Positions 7,983 through 18,795 of a stretch of 64,000 nucleotides of DNA are shown one piece after another. Every line of letters begins with the position of its first letter. Position 1 is the stretch's first letter. The DNA comes from Azospirillum doebereinerae (GTDB lineage: Bacteria; Pseudomonadota; Alphaproteobacteria; Azospirillales; Azospirillaceae). Location of the stretch: the NCBI RefSeq assembly GCF_003989665.1, contig NZ_RZIJ01000024.1, positions 1 to 64,000 on the forward strand, given 5' to 3'. The position numbers and the translations under genes are program-made. The notes beneath the pieces were generated by a model that saw only the letters and a program-made list of their open reading frames with translations, was not told the DNA's origin and made no database searches.

Positions 7983-8348
7983 TCAGTGGTTGCGCGGCCC
8001 ACCCTCCTCGGCCGGCGGTTCGTCCGGGATGAAGGACAGGGCGGTGCGGATGATCGCCTGGATGTCCGGGCTCTCGGCGTTTGGCAGGGCGCCCGCGACG
8101 TTGCCGACGATGGTGCGCACGGTGTCCGAGGGCACGCCGGCCGCCATCGACAGCGCGGCCAGGGCGGCCGACACGGCGGTCAGCGCCACGATCTGGCCCT
8201 GGAGCGAATCCCGCGTCTCGTCCAGCGCGTCGCTCAGCGATTCATGGCTGCGGCGGCCGGTGTTGGCGATGTCCTTCACGGCGTTGGACATGGTCATGAC
8301 GGCCTCGCGCAGGGCGTCGAACTCCTCACGGGTGATGCTGTCGGTCAC
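7983..8348 (-). CDS. Hypothetical protein with one hydrophobic helix
   Basis: 121 residues from GTG 8348, favoured by a GAGG motif 8 nt upstream; the longer in-frame reading lacks such a site. An amphipathic, heptad-like segment (EEFDALREAVMTMSNAVKDI) is followed by a DALDETRDSLQGQ stretch and a hydrophobic run IVALTAVSAALAALSMAAGV near residues 57-76. It could be a small membrane or coiled-coil protein. Convergent with the preceding binding-protein gene. No family recognised. Confidence 0.55.
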   Translation of the reverse strand: MTDSITREEFDALREAVMTMSNAVKDIANTGRRSHESLSDALDETRDSLQGQIVALTAVSAALAALSMAAGVPSDTVRTIVGNVAGALPNAESPDIQAIIRTALSFIPDEPPAEEGGPRNH

Positions 8349-8610
8349 GGCGGAAACCTCGGTGGTGGGCTTTTGCGAAAAAATCCGGCCCGGCGGGCGA
8401 TGCCGGCCAACCGACCCTAGCACGGCCCGGCCCTAAACATCGCGGCTCGAAACACGGCGCGGGCGGCGCCTGTCCGGTTCCGACGAGGGGAAAATCCCGG
8501 GAGAGTAGCGGTTCATTAACATTTAGAATGCGAACGTTCCTGACACGAACGATATCGCCGCCGCGCCCACCGCCTCAGCCGACCAACCGCCGTTTCAGCG
8601 TCGAGGGTTC

Positions 8611-10236
8611 ATGACCACGGACGTCGCACGCTTCCTGGGCTTCGCCTTCGCGAACGCCGATGTCCTGGTCGAAGTCGACGCGCGCGGCCTGATCGGCTTC
8701 GCGGCGGGCGCCTTGCAGCATGTCCTGGGCACCACCGACGCCGCCCTGGTCGGCCAGCCGATCGACGGCCTGATCGCGCCGGGCGACCGGGGGCTGGTCC
8801 GCCGCCTGCTGCGCACCGTCGGCGCCAACGCGAGGCTGGAGCCGCGCACCGTGGCGCTGGCCGGCGGCGGACCGGCGACGCTGGCGGGCTACCGGCTCGG
8901 CCGCTCGGCCAACGTCCAACTGACCCTGACCCGGATCGAGACCGGCGCCAAGACCGCCCCCCTGCCCGTCCGCGACGCCGAGACCGGGCTGCTCGACCCC
9001 GAGGCCTTCCAGGCGCAGCTCGGCGAACGCTTCGGGCTCGACGTGGGAGAGGGCGCGCCGAAGCTGACCCTCATCAAGATCGCCCAGTTCGGCGAGGTGA
9101 AGTCCCGGCTGGGGCCGGAGCTGACGGTCCGCCTGCTGGGCGAGGTGGGGGCGCTGCTGCGCGTCCACGCGTCGGCCGACACGCTGGCGACCCGGCTGGG
9201 CGAGGACCGCTTCGGGCTGGTCCACGCCGGCGAGGTGAACGGTCCGGCGCTGGCCGGGGAGATCGCGGTGGCCGGCGTGCAACTGGCTCCCGACGCGCCG
9301 TCGCTGCGGGCCGACAACCTGACGCTGGACATGGCGGCGCCGGGGCTCAGCCGCGAGGACGCCGGCCGCGTGCTGATGTTCACGGTCAAGAGCTTCGCCG
9401 AGGACACCGCCAGCTTCGACATCGCCGATATGCAGGACGCGGTCAAGCTGCTGGTCGACCGGACGGTGTCGCGGGTGACGACGCTGCGCTCGACCCTGAC
9501 CGACGACCGGCTGAAGCTGCAGTTCCAGCCCATCGTCGCGCTGTCGTCCAAGGGGCTGCACCATTACGAGGCGCTGGCCCGCTTCCCCAACGGCGCCCCC
9601 GGCCCGACCATCGCCTTCGCCGAGCAGATCGGCATGGTCCAAGACGTCGATCTGCTGGTGTGCGAAAAGGCGCTGGAGGTGCTGGCGTCGGACAGGAGCC
9701 TTCAGATCGCGGTCAACATGTCGGCGGCCTCGCTCGGCAGCGACCTCTTCGTCGTCGCCTTCCAGCGGCTGGTCGGGCGCAATCCGGGACTGCGCTCCCG
9801 CCTGCTGGTCGAGGTGACCGAATCGACCGGTCTGACCGACCTGCCACGCGCGGCCCGCGTGTTGGAGGATTTCCGCAAGGTCGGGCACCGGATCTGCCTG
9901 GACGATTTCGGCGCCGGGGCGGCCTCCTTCCCCTACATCCAGGCGCTGCCGGTGGATTTCGTGAAGATCGACGGCAGCTACGTGAAGCGGCTGGGCGGCA
10001 GCCCGCGCGACGACGCCATCCTGCGCGCCATGGTCGGCCTGTGCCGGGAGATCCGCGTGCAGGTGATCGCCGAGATGGTGGAGACCGCCGACCAGGCGGC
10101 GCAATTGACCGCCTGGGGCTTCGAACTGGCGCAGGGCTATCACTTCGGCCGCCCCGCCGACCGGCCCGGCTACCAGCCGCCCAGCCTGTTCGTCCCCCCA
10201 GCCAAGCGGCAGGGGGCCAAGGACAGCTGGTCGTAA
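8611..10236 (+). CDS. PAS-like / degenerate GGDEF / EAL domain protein
   Basis: 541 residues. The N-terminal about 120 residues resemble a PAS sensor. Residues about 125-270 follow the GGDEF fold, but the signature is LGEDRFGL rather than GGDEF, so cyclase activity is unlikely. The C-terminal EAL domain looks catalytically complete: YEALARF, AVNMSAAS (Asn), VEVTES (Glu), CLDDFGAG (Asp-Asp), VKIDGSY (Lys), AEMVE (Glu) and AQGYHFGRP (Gln). It is probably a c-di-GMP phosphodiesterase, with the degenerate domain as a possible GTP-sensing or regulatory module. Starts 31 bp after the TTCATTAACATTTAGAATG AT-rich leader region. Confidence 0.85.
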   Translation: MTTDVARFLGFAFANADVLVEVDARGLIGFAAGALQHVLGTTDAALVGQPIDGLIAPGDRGLVRRLLRTVGANARLEPRTVALAGGGPATLAGYRLGRSANVQLTLTRIETGAKTAPLPVRDAETGLLDPEAFQAQLGERFGLDVGEGAPKLTLIKIAQFGEVKSRLGPELTVRLLGEVGALLRVHASADTLATRLGEDRFGLVHAGEVNGPALAGEIAVAGVQLAPDAPSLRADNLTLDMAAPGLSREDAGRVLMFTVKSFAEDTASFDIADMQDAVKLLVDRTVSRVTTLRSTLTDDRLKLQFQPIVALSSKGLHHYEALARFPNGAPGPTIAFAEQIGMVQDVDLLVCEKALEVLASDRSLQIAVNMSAASLGSDLFVVAFQRLVGRNPGLRSRLLVEVTESTGLTDLPRAARVLEDFRKVGHRICLDDFGAGAASFPYIQALPVDFVKIDGSYVKRLGGSPRDDAILRAMVGLCREIRVQVIAEMVETADQAAQLTAWGFELAQGYHFGRPADRPGYQPPSLFVPPAKRQGAKDSWS

Positions 10237-10355
10237 GGCTTCGCCCAAGGTCGTAGAACCGCATCGGCCGATTTTTTTTGGAATGAAAACGCGGCGGGCG
10301 ACGTTCACCTTGGCATTGGGGGGATGAACATCCCCGACAGCAGGAGGACGCCGGA

Positions 10356-10703
10356 ATGTCTGGCCGCTTTGGAAACGCTTTGAAGGCCGTGGCGCTGGGC
10401 GCCCTCGTCGCCGGTTCGATGCTGGGGGCCGGCGTCGGCACCGCCGCCGCCCATGACGACTGGCGGGGCGGCCGCGGTTACGACCGTGGCTATGACCGTG
10501 GCTGGGAAGACCGTGGCCGGGAGTGGCGCGGCGAACGTCACCACCGCGGCCCGCCGCCCCGCCATTGGCGCGAGCCGCGCGTGATCTACGCCCCGCCCCC
10601 GGTCGTTTACGCGCCGCCCCCGCCGCCCCGCGTGATCTACGCCCAGCCGCCCGTCGTGTACGCGCCCAGCCCCGGCTTCGGCTTCAGCGTCAACATCCGC
10701 TGA
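10356..10703 (+). CDS. Small exported Gly/Arg- and Pro-rich protein
   Basis: 115 residues; AGGAGG at 10341-10346 supports ATG 10356. Signal peptide MSGRFGNALKAVALGALVAG...TAAA, then a Gly/Arg/Tyr/Asp-rich region (RGYDRGYDRGWEDRG) and repeats of VIYAPPPVVYAPPP, ending GFGFSVNIR. This is the common alphaproteobacterial secreted low-complexity type; role unknown, perhaps cell-envelope. The leader holds a small hairpin GGGGATGAACATCCCC at 10319-10334. Confidence 0.7.
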   Translation: MSGRFGNALKAVALGALVAGSMLGAGVGTAAAHDDWRGGRGYDRGYDRGWEDRGREWRGERHHRGPPPRHWREPRVIYAPPPVVYAPPPPPRVIYAQPPVVYAPSPGFGFSVNIR

Positions 10704-10818
10704 TCCGACATTCGCCGGGCTTGGCCCAACGGACGGCTTCCGGCCCGCCCGTCCCCGCATTAAGGTGCGCCCCGCCGGGAGACTGCCCGGCCTGGGGCGT
10801 GAGCGAGGGAGAGAGACG

Positions 10819-11277
10819 GTGCGGAATGGGATGATGCGCGCGGTCGCGCTGACCGGTGGGCTGCTGTGCGGGACGCCCGCCCATGCGGCGGAACCGTATC
10901 TGACGGCGGCGCTCGGCGACGTGGTGGTGAAGCTGGTCGAGGTCGAGCCGAAGGTCACGCGGGTGGTCGTCGACGACAAGACCGTCTTCGAGGACCGCGA
11001 GAGCACGCAGGTCAGCTTCGTCAACGCCTACACGGTCCAGGGCCGCTGGATGGCGCTGCTCCAGACGGAGACCGGCGCCAAGGATTGCCCGGCCCGCTTC
11101 CGCATCCTCGACCTGGGGGCGCCCAAGCCGTCGGTCTCCCTGCCCTTCGGCTCGTGCAGCGACGCCGCGCAGGTGACGACCAGCGACACCGCGCTGACCG
11201 TGTCGATGCCGGTTCCCTCCAGCACGGACACCGCCGCCTGGACCTACCGCGACGGCCGCATCGCGCGCAGCCGCTGA
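10819..11277 (+). CDS. Hypothetical exported protein
   Basis: 152 residues from GTG 10819 with GAGGGA at 10805-10810. MMRAVALTGGLLCGTPAHAAEP is a signal peptide. The mature protein is small and beta-rich (VVVKLVEVEPKVTRVVVDDKTVFEDRES), with two cysteines (KDCPARF and FGSCSD) that could form a periplasmic disulfide. No family recognised. Confidence 0.6.
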   Translation: MRNGMMRAVALTGGLLCGTPAHAAEPYLTAALGDVVVKLVEVEPKVTRVVVDDKTVFEDRESTQVSFVNAYTVQGRWMALLQTETGAKDCPARFRILDLGAPKPSVSLPFGSCSDAAQVTTSDTALTVSMPVPSSTDTAAWTYRDGRIARSR

Positions 11278-11327
11278 GCGTTCGAGCCTGAGGGCTTTGG
11301 GCCGATTGACGGGCGGGCGCGCGGCTT

Positions 11328-11376
11328 TTAAGGTCCGGACCTCCGCACAACCCCGATTCCGGGTAGGAAGTCCGCC
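11328..11376 (+). ncRNA. Possible serC leader RNA
   Basis: The 5' leader of serC contains nested pairings: GGTCCGGACC palindrome at about 11331-11340, CCCG-ATTC-CGGG hairpin around 11356-11367, and GGAC at 11335-11338 able to pair with GTCC at 11370-11373 next to the start codon. A serC RNA motif is known upstream of serC in many Alphaproteobacteria; whether this leader fits that covariance model could not be tested. Confidence 0.3.
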
Positions 11377-12540
11377 ATGAAGCCCAGCCGCCGCCCGTCG
11401 ACCCCGCTGTTCTCGTCCGGCCCCTGCGCCAAGCGTCCGGGCTGGACGCTCGACGCGCTGGACGGCGCGCTGCTCGGCCGCTCGCACCGTTCCAAGCCCG
11501 GCAAGGCCAAGCTGCGGGAGGTCATCGACCTGACCCGCGCGGTGCTGGCCATCCCCGGCGACTACCGCATCGGCATCGTTCCCGCCTCCGACACCGGCGC
11601 GGTGGAGATGGCGCTGTGGTCGATGCTGGGCGCGCGCGGCGTCGACATGCTGGCCTGGGAAAGCTTCGGCAAGGAGTGGGTCACCGACGTCGTCACGCAG
11701 CTCAAGCTGCCCGACGCGCGCACGATGATCGCCGACTACGGCAAGCTGCCGGATCTGACGGCGGTCGATTTCTCCCGCGACGTGGTCTTCCCGTGGAACG
11801 GTACCACCGCCGGGGTGCGGGTGGCGGACGGCGACTGGATCCCCGCCGACCGCAGCGGCCTGTCGATCTGCGACGCGACCTCGGCCGCCTTCGCGATGGA
11901 CCTGCCCTGGAACAAGATCGACGTCGCCACCTGGTCCTGGCAGAAGGTGCTGGGCGGCGAGGCGGCCCACGGCATGCTGGTGCTGAGCCCGCGCGCGGTG
12001 CAACGGCTGGAGAGCTACCAGCCCGACCGGCCGCTGCCGAAGATCTTCCGCATGACCAAGAACGGCAAGCTGATCGAGGGTATCTTCGAGGGCGACACCA
12101 TCAACACGCCCTCGATGCTCTGCGTCGAGGACGCCATCGACGGCCTGCGCTGGGCGCTGTCGGTCGGCGGGCTGCCGCAGTTGATCCGCCGGTCGGAGCA
12201 GAATCTGCGTCTGGTCGCGGAATGGGTGGAGACCAGCGCCTGGGCCGGCTTCCTGGCCGATGACCCGGCGACGCGTTCCTGCACGTCGATCTGCCTGCGC
12301 TTCACCGACCCCGACGTGAACGCCCTGTCCGGCGAGGCGCAGGCCGCCTTCGCCAAGAAGCTGTCGGCCCTGCTGGAGAAGGAGGAGGCCGCCTTCGACG
12401 CCGGCTCTTACCGTGACGCCCCTCCGGGCCTGCGGCTGTGGGGCGGCGCCACGGTGGAGAACGACGACATGGAGGCGGTGCTACCTTGGCTCGACTGGGC
12501 CTTCGCGACCGTCAAGGCCGAGGTGATCGGCGGGCGGTGA
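11377..12540 (+). CDS. serC: Phosphoserine aminotransferase
   Basis: 387 residues. It converts 3-phosphohydroxypyruvate and glutamate to 3-phosphoserine in serine biosynthesis (and acts in pyridoxal phosphate synthesis). It is the alphaproteobacterial SerC type: [12 protein letters not shown] at the start, [28 protein letters not shown] with Asp166, and the PLP-binding lysine K190 in [14 protein letters not shown]. The usual partner serA does not follow; a convergent HPP gene does, separated by a palindromic repeat. Confidence 0.93.
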   Translation: MKPSRRPSTPLFSSGPCAKRPGWTLDALDGALLGRSHRSKPGKAKLREVIDLTRAVLAIPGDYRIGIVPASDTGAVEMALWSMLGARGVDMLAWESFGKEWVTDVVTQLKLPDARTMIADYGKLPDLTAVDFSRDVVFPWNGTTAGVRVADGDWIPADRSGLSICDATSAAFAMDLPWNKIDVATWSWQKVLGGEAAHGMLVLSPRAVQRLESYQPDRPLPKIFRMTKNGKLIEGIFEGDTINTPSMLCVEDAIDGLRWALSVGGLPQLIRRSEQNLRLVAEWVETSAWAGFLADDPATRSCTSICLRFTDPDVNALSGEAQAAFAKKLSALLEKEEAAFDAGSYRDAPPGLRLWGGATVENDDMEAVLPWLDWAFATVKAEVIGGR

Positions 12541-12550
12541 GTTATGCGGG

Positions 12551-12660
12551 GCCCCTCTCCCCTCGCGGGAGAGGGGTTGGGGTGAGGGGGACGCAAACTT
12601 CTTTCGCCTCCGGCGAATACCCCTCATCCCAACCCTTCTCCCGCAAGGGGAGAAGGGCTT
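12551..12660. repeat. Palindromic intergenic repeat, type A
   Basis: Two self-complementary halves, GCCCCTCTCCCCTCGCGGGA... and ...CTTCTCCCGCAAGGGGAGAA, joined by a GCCTCCGGC hairpin. Each half folds alone, and the halves can also pair imperfectly with each other. It lies between convergent genes (serC and HPP). Confidence 0.8.
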
Positions 12661-12679
12661 CGAGAACGTGTCGGCCCGA

Positions 12680-13198
12680 TTACAGCCAATAGCGCGGATA
12701 CGCCCGGTCGCTGCGCAGGTTGTTCACCAGCAGCCCGATGCCGATGAGGATCAGTGCCCCGGCCACGGCGCTGGGCACCAGCAGCGCGGTGTCGGTGCCG
12801 GGCGCGAAGGCCAGCAGCGGCATCGCCCCGGCCGGCGCGTGGAGGGTGCGGGTCATCTGCATCGCCGCGATGGCCGTGCCGACCGACAGGGCGACCACCC
12901 AGGGCGCGCTGCCCAGCAGGAACAGCGCCAGGATCCCCACCAGCGCCGACACCAGATAGCCGCCGACGACGCTGCGCGGCTGCGCCAGATGGCTGTCGGT
13001 CGCCGCGAAGATCAGCACGCAGGTGGCGCCGAAGGGGGCGATCAGCAGCGGCAGCTTGGCCAGAAGCGACAACACGCTGATGGCGCCGATGCCGGCGCTG
13101 CCGCCCGCCCACGACCACAGCGCCTCGCGCACATGCGGCCGGGCCGGAGCCTTTTCCGTGCCCTTCATCTTGCCGAAGAACGCACCGACCCGCTTCAT
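12680..13198 (-). CDS. HPP family integral membrane protein
   Basis: 172 residues from ATG 13198, with a G-rich ribosome site just upstream; a longer reading frame exists but lacks one. The sequence has the HPP-family pattern: SIGAISVLSLLAKLPLLIAPFGATCVLIF, then SHLAQPRSVVGGYLVSALVG, and LHAPAGAMPLLAFAPG before the last helix. Four transmembrane helices are expected. Some members transport nitrite; substrate here unknown. Confidence 0.85.
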   Translation of the reverse strand: MKRVGAFFGKMKGTEKAPARPHVREALWSWAGGSAGIGAISVLSLLAKLPLLIAPFGATCVLIFAATDSHLAQPRSVVGGYLVSALVGILALFLLGSAPWVVALSVGTAIAAMQMTRTLHAPAGAMPLLAFAPGTDTALLVPSAVAGALILIGIGLLVNNLRSDRAYPRYWL

Positions 13199-13458
13199 GA
13201 TGGACCCCCGCGACAGCGTCCAAGGATGGTAGGGGCTGCGCAAAAACCCGTCAAGCTGCCAAAAAATACGGCATATGGTTTTCCATATTCTGTGCACCGA
13301 ATCCCACAAACGCACCGCCCCGTCCCACGCAGGGGAGGTGTGGGCGGCCTGCGGGGCTTTTCCGTTTGCATGACGGGCGGGGGTCGGGTATTAGCCCGCC
13401 CCGTATGTCCGGCGTTCGTGCCCGGCATCTGCCACCCCTTGACGAGACGACGCTGGTC

Positions 13459-14613
13459 ATGCCCGCCGACGCCCTGAGTTCCGCCCTGCTGCCCGCCGGA
13501 TTGCACGATGTGCTGCCGTCCGAAGCGGCGCATGAAGCGGCCGCCGTCGAACGCCTGCTGGCGGAGTTCGCCGCGCATGGCTACCGCCGCGTCGATCCGC
13601 CTCTGGTGGAGTTCGAGGAGAACCTGTTGTCCGGCGCCGGGGCGGCGATGGCCAAGCAGACCTTCCGCCTGATGGACCCGCATTCGCAGCGCATGATGGC
13701 GGTGCGCGCCGACATCACGCCGCAGATCGCCCGCATCGCCACCACCCGCCTGAAGAACGAGGCGCGTCCGGTGCGCCTGTGCTACGCGGGCCAGGTTCTG
13801 CGCGTGAAGGGCTCCCAGCTTCGTCCCGAGCGCCAGTTCACCCAGGTCGGCGTCGAACTGATCGGCCCGCTGGAGCCCGACGCCGACGCCGAGGTCGTGC
13901 TGCTGGCCGTCCAGGCGCTGGCCGCCGTCGGCGTGCCGCACCTGTCGGTCGACCTCTGCGTGCCGACCATGGTCTCGCGCATTTGCCGGGGCTTGGGCCA
14001 GTCCGAGGACGACACCCGCCGTCTGCGCGCGGCGCTCGACCGCAAGGACGCCGCCGGCGTGGCAGCGGTCGGCGGCCCTGCCGCGGCGCTGCTTGGCACG
14101 CTGATGGGCGCGTCCGGCCCGGCCGACCGCGCGATGGCCGCGCTGGCCTCGCTGCCGCTGCCGGAAGGCGCGGAGAAGGACCGCCGCCGCCTGACCGACA
14201 CGCTGGCGCTGCTGCGCGTTGCAGCGCCGGGGCTGACGGTGACCATCGATCTGGTCGAGCATCGCGGCTTCGAGTACCAGACCGGCCTCAGCTTCACGCT
14301 GTTCTCGCGCGAGGCGGGGGAGCTGGGCCAGGGCGGCCGCTACCGCGCGGGCGTCCAGGGCGACGACACGGGCGAGCCGGCGACCGGCTTCACCCTCTAC
14401 ATGGACAACGTGCTGCGCGCCGTTCCGGCAGCCTCGGCACCCAAGCGCGTTTATGTGCCGCATGGCACGGGTTGGGCGGCGGCGGGCACGCTGCGCGCCG
14501 AGGGATGGGTGACGGTGGCCGGGCTCGCCCCGGCGGCCGACCCGGTCGCGGAGGCGAAAAGACTCCACTGCGGCCACCGGTTGACGGACGGTGTCGTCCA
14601 GCCGGTCGAGTAA
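13459..14613 (+). CDS. hisZ: ATP phosphoribosyltransferase regulatory subunit
   Basis: 384 residues from ATG 13459; the conserved N-terminus [15 protein letters not shown] follows this Met, so earlier in-frame ATGs are not used. HisZ is a catalytically dead class II HisRS-like protein that assembles with short HisG for the first step of histidine synthesis. Visible motifs: [49 protein letters not shown] and [13 protein letters not shown]. hisG is not in the window. hisZ followed by purA is a common proteobacterial pairing. Confidence 0.9.
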   Translation: MPADALSSALLPAGLHDVLPSEAAHEAAAVERLLAEFAAHGYRRVDPPLVEFEENLLSGAGAAMAKQTFRLMDPHSQRMMAVRADITPQIARIATTRLKNEARPVRLCYAGQVLRVKGSQLRPERQFTQVGVELIGPLEPDADAEVVLLAVQALAAVGVPHLSVDLCVPTMVSRICRGLGQSEDDTRRLRAALDRKDAAGVAAVGGPAAALLGTLMGASGPADRAMAALASLPLPEGAEKDRRRLTDTLALLRVAAPGLTVTIDLVEHRGFEYQTGLSFTLFSREAGELGQGGRYRAGVQGDDTGEPATGFTLYMDNVLRAVPAASAPKRVYVPHGTGWAAAGTLRAEGWVTVAGLAPAADPVAEAKRLHCGHRLTDGVVQPVE

Positions 14614-14683
14614 GGCTTTTCGTGCCCTTCTCCCCTCCGGGCGAGGGGCTATGCGATCATTTTTGTTTGTGGAGACCGAAGAG

Positions 14684-15976
<1,293 letters not shown>

Positions 15977-16002
15977 TCGTCGTTCGCAAGACTTGGCATG
16001 CA

Positions 16003-16117
16003 AAGCCCCTCTCCCCTTGCGGGAGAGGGGTTGGGGTGAGGGGTACGCAAGCCTTTTCTTCGCCTTCGGCGAATCCCCCTCATCCCAACCCTTCTCCCAC
16101 AAGGGGAGAAGGGCTTT
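16003..16117. repeat. Palindromic intergenic repeat, type A
   Basis: Same architecture as the copy after serC: AAAGCCCCTCTCCCCTTGCG half, GCCTTCGGC centre, CTTCTCCCACAAGGGGAGAA half. Begins 26 bp after the purA stop codon and may act as transcript end. Confidence 0.8.
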
Positions 16118-16234
16118 CAAAGATGAAAAACTCCTCTCTCGACCGTTCTTAGCGCCGGTATCTAAAAGGTTGTTTTCCCTGTGCGCGCCACCTAGGGTCT
16201 GCGGGAGCCCGCACGCCTTGGGGACACGCCGTTC

Positions 16235-18259
16235 ATGCCGTCCGATGCCCAGACCGCCGCCGGGGCGATGGCCGACACCGTCAAGCTGGCGGAACGCTAC
16301 GAGATCCAGCCCGGCGCGCCGCTTCCCGCGCTGAACGCGGTGGGCGGCAACGCCTTCACCGCCAAGCCGCTGCGGGAAAAGCGGCTCGAAGCCTTCGCCA
16401 TCATCTGCCACGCCTCGACCCTGCCGCGCACCGACATCTGCGCCACCGTCGCCAGCCTGGACAACGGCACCCACATGCGGCTGCTCGATTGGGGGCTGGT
16501 CGACTGGCCGCAGGACCGGGGCCGCCGCTATTGCCTGATGTTCGAGAAGCCGGGCGGCCGCCGCCTGATGACCTCGATCAACGAGACCTACGAGCCGATG
16601 CCGGAGGAGCAGCTCACCCGGCAGATCGTCCACCCGCTGGTCTCCGCCCTCAAGGAGATGTCGGGCCGGGGCGTCGTCCACGGCGCCATCCGGCCGACCA
16701 ACCTGTATTTCCGCGACCTCGCGTCGGGCGGGCTGATGCTGGGGGAAAGCGTCTCGGCGCAGCCCGGCTACGGCCAGCCGGTGCTGCTGGAGACCATCGA
16801 GCGCGGCATGGCGATGCCGGCCGGGCGCGGCACCGGCAGTGCGGCGGACGACATGTATTCGCTGGGCGTCACCCTGCTGATGCTGGCGCTCGGCCGCAAC
16901 CCGGTGGCCGGGCTTGACGACGAGGCCATCGTCCAGGCGAAGATCGAGCGCGGCTCCTACCCGGCGCTCGTCAACCAGCACCGCCTGCCGCTGGCGGTCA
17001 ACGAGATGGTGCGCGGTCTGCTGGTGGACGACCCCAAGCAGCGCTGGACCCTGAACGACCTCGATTTGTGGGTGGCGGGCCGGCGGCTCAGCCCGAAGCA
17101 GCCGCAGATCTCGCGCCGCGCCTCCCGCCCCATCGAGTTCCAGGGGCAGGAGTACTGGCATTGCCGGACGCTGGCCCGCGCCTTCGCCCGGCAGGTTCCG
17201 GCGGCGGCCATGGTGATCGAGAGCGGCGAGCTGGACAAATGGCTGCGCCGCTCGATGGGCGACGAACTGCGCGCCGAGGCGGTCAACAACGCCGTCCAGA
17301 CCGCCTCGACCGGCAAGGGCGGCAGCCAGGGCGACCGGCTGGTGGCGCGGGTCTGCATGGCGCTGGATCCGACGGCGCCGATCCGCTACCGGGGCCGCGC
17401 GATGATGCCGGACGGCATCGGCACCATGCTGGCCGACGCCTTCATGCGCGGCGAGTCGCCCCAGGCCCCGGCCGAGGTCGTCACCAACCAGCTGCCGATG
17501 TTCTGGGCCAACGTCCAGAGCGAGTTCAAGCCGGAGTTCGTGCCGCTGGTGCAGACCTACGACCAGCTGCGTGGCTTCCTGGAGCGTTCCGCCTACGGGC
17601 TGGGGGTGGAGCGGGTGCTCTACGAGATGAACCCCACCATGCCCTGCATGAGCCCGCTGGTGGCCAAGCAGCTGCCGACCAACCCGTCGGAGCTGCTGCG
17701 CGCGCTCGACTGGCTGGCCGCTGGCGGCCAGCGCCACAAGGACCCCGTCGACCGCCACATCGCCGCCTTCCTGGGCGCCCGTCACAAGCGGGGCGACGAC
17801 CTGCTGTTCACCCAGCTCGGCAGCGGGGTGGAGCCGATGCGCCGGGTCATCGCCATGCTGACCATCCTGTCGGACGTCCAGGCCCGCACCGGGGTGGACG
17901 GTCTGACCCATCTGGCGGCCTGGGTGGTGGCGCTTCTGGAACCGGCCTTCCGCCGCTTCCACAACCGCCCCCAGCAGGAGGTGGTGCGCAAGCAGGCCGA
18001 CGGCGCCGCCCACAACGGCCGGCTGACCGAGCTGCTGAAGGTGGTGGACGATCCGGAATCGTTGCGCCGCGACCGGCTGGAGTTCGAGGCGGCGCAGATC
18101 GCCTACCGCGAGGCCGACGCCGAGATGGAGAAGGTCCGCCACACCATCGCCGACCGCAACGCCATCGTCGAATCGTCGGGCCGGCAGGTCGCCGCCATCA
18201 CGTCGAGCCTGCTGTCGACCGTCATGGTCGCCGGCATCATCCTGTTTTTCGCCTTCTGA
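16235..18259 (+). CDS. Protein kinase-like (pseudokinase) membrane-anchored protein
   Basis: 674 residues. Residues about 15-290 follow the eukaryotic-type Ser/Thr kinase fold: RRYCLMFEKPGG hinge region, GVVHGAIRPTNLYF in place of the HRDxKxxN loop, LMLGESVS in place of DFG, and DDMYSLGVTLLMLALGRNP matching subdomain IX. The catalytic Asp of HRD is Ala and the DFG Asp is lost, so phosphotransfer is unlikely. Residues about 290-640 form a helical region of unknown fold, and the C-terminus is a single membrane anchor (SSLLSTVMVAGIILFFAF) after a charged coiled-coil. It is tail-anchored with a cytoplasmic bulk. Followed 20 bp later by a small membrane protein gene, probably its partner. Confidence 0.65.
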   Translation: MPSDAQTAAGAMADTVKLAERYEIQPGAPLPALNAVGGNAFTAKPLREKRLEAFAIICHASTLPRTDICATVASLDNGTHMRLLDWGLVDWPQDRGRRYCLMFEKPGGRRLMTSINETYEPMPEEQLTRQIVHPLVSALKEMSGRGVVHGAIRPTNLYFRDLASGGLMLGESVSAQPGYGQPVLLETIERGMAMPAGRGTGSAADDMYSLGVTLLMLALGRNPVAGLDDEAIVQAKIERGSYPALVNQHRLPLAVNEMVRGLLVDDPKQRWTLNDLDLWVAGRRLSPKQPQISRRASRPIEFQGQEYWHCRTLARAFARQVPAAAMVIESGELDKWLRRSMGDELRAEAVNNAVQTASTGKGGSQGDRLVARVCMALDPTAPIRYRGRAMMPDGIGTMLADAFMRGESPQAPAEVVTNQLPMFWANVQSEFKPEFVPLVQTYDQLRGFLERSAYGLGVERVLYEMNPTMPCMSPLVAKQLPTNPSELLRALDWLAAGGQRHKDPVDRHIAAFLGARHKRGDDLLFTQLGSGVEPMRRVIAMLTILSDVQARTGVDGLTHLAAWVVALLEPAFRRFHNRPQQEVVRKQADGAAHNGRLTELLKVVDDPESLRRDRLEFEAAQIAYREADAEMEKVRHTIADRNAIVESSGRQVAAITSSLLSTVMVAGIILFFAF

Positions 18260-18279
18260 CGGGCCGGGGGAGGGGTTTC

Positions 18280-18774
18280 ATGGCGCGCAAGCGGAAGAAG
18301 AAGGGCGGGATGCTGACGCTGGTCCTGCTGATCATCCCGGCGGGTCTCATCGTGCTGCCGACCTCGATCCTGTTCGGGATCGGCATGATCCCGACCATCG
18401 TCGCCTATGTGGTGGACCGCGACCCCGACAAATCGGCGCCGATCACCGTGGGCGGCCTGAATTTCTGCGGCTGCATGCCCTTCGCCATCGACCTGTGGAA
18501 GCACCAGCACACCATCAGCGCCGCCGGGAAGATCTTCGCCGATCCGTTGTCGTGGCTGGTGATGTTCGGCTCGGCGGCGGTCGGCTGGGGGCTGTACTAC
18601 GGCATCCCGCCGATGGTCGCCGGCATGGAGATCGCGCGCGCGGAAAAGCGCCTGGAGGTGCTGAAGGGCAAGAAGGTGGCGCTGGTCCAGGAATGGGGGC
18701 CGGACGTTGCCGGGGATTACTTCGCGGAGGAGCCCGACGGCTTCGAGCCGGGGGCGGAGGCGGAGGGGGCGTAG
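18280..18774 (+). CDS. Small integral membrane protein, partner of the pseudokinase
   Basis: 164 residues; GGGGGAGGGG ends 5 nt before ATG 18280. A lysine/arginine-rich start (MARKRKKKGG) precedes a hydrophobic stretch LTLVLLIIPAGLIVLPTSIL running into FGIGMIPTIVAYVVDRDPD. A cysteine-containing NFCGCMPF segment and a third helix WLVMFGSAAVGWGLYYGIPP follow, then a charged tail (EIARAEKRLEVLKGKK). No family recognised beyond a multi-pass membrane protein. The short spacing suggests co-translation with the pseudokinase. Confidence 0.6.
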   Translation: MARKRKKKGGMLTLVLLIIPAGLIVLPTSILFGIGMIPTIVAYVVDRDPDKSAPITVGGLNFCGCMPFAIDLWKHQHTISAAGKIFADPLSWLVMFGSAAVGWGLYYGIPPMVAGMEIARAEKRLEVLKGKKVALVQEWGPDVAGDYFAEEPDGFEPGAEAEGA

Positions 18775-18795
18775 GGGAAGCGGTCGGCTCCGATT

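Noticed and set aside
12551-12660. CRISPR-like repeat
   Set aside because: The palindromic halves occur once per locus, without regular spacers or cas genes. They belong to a dispersed intergenic family.
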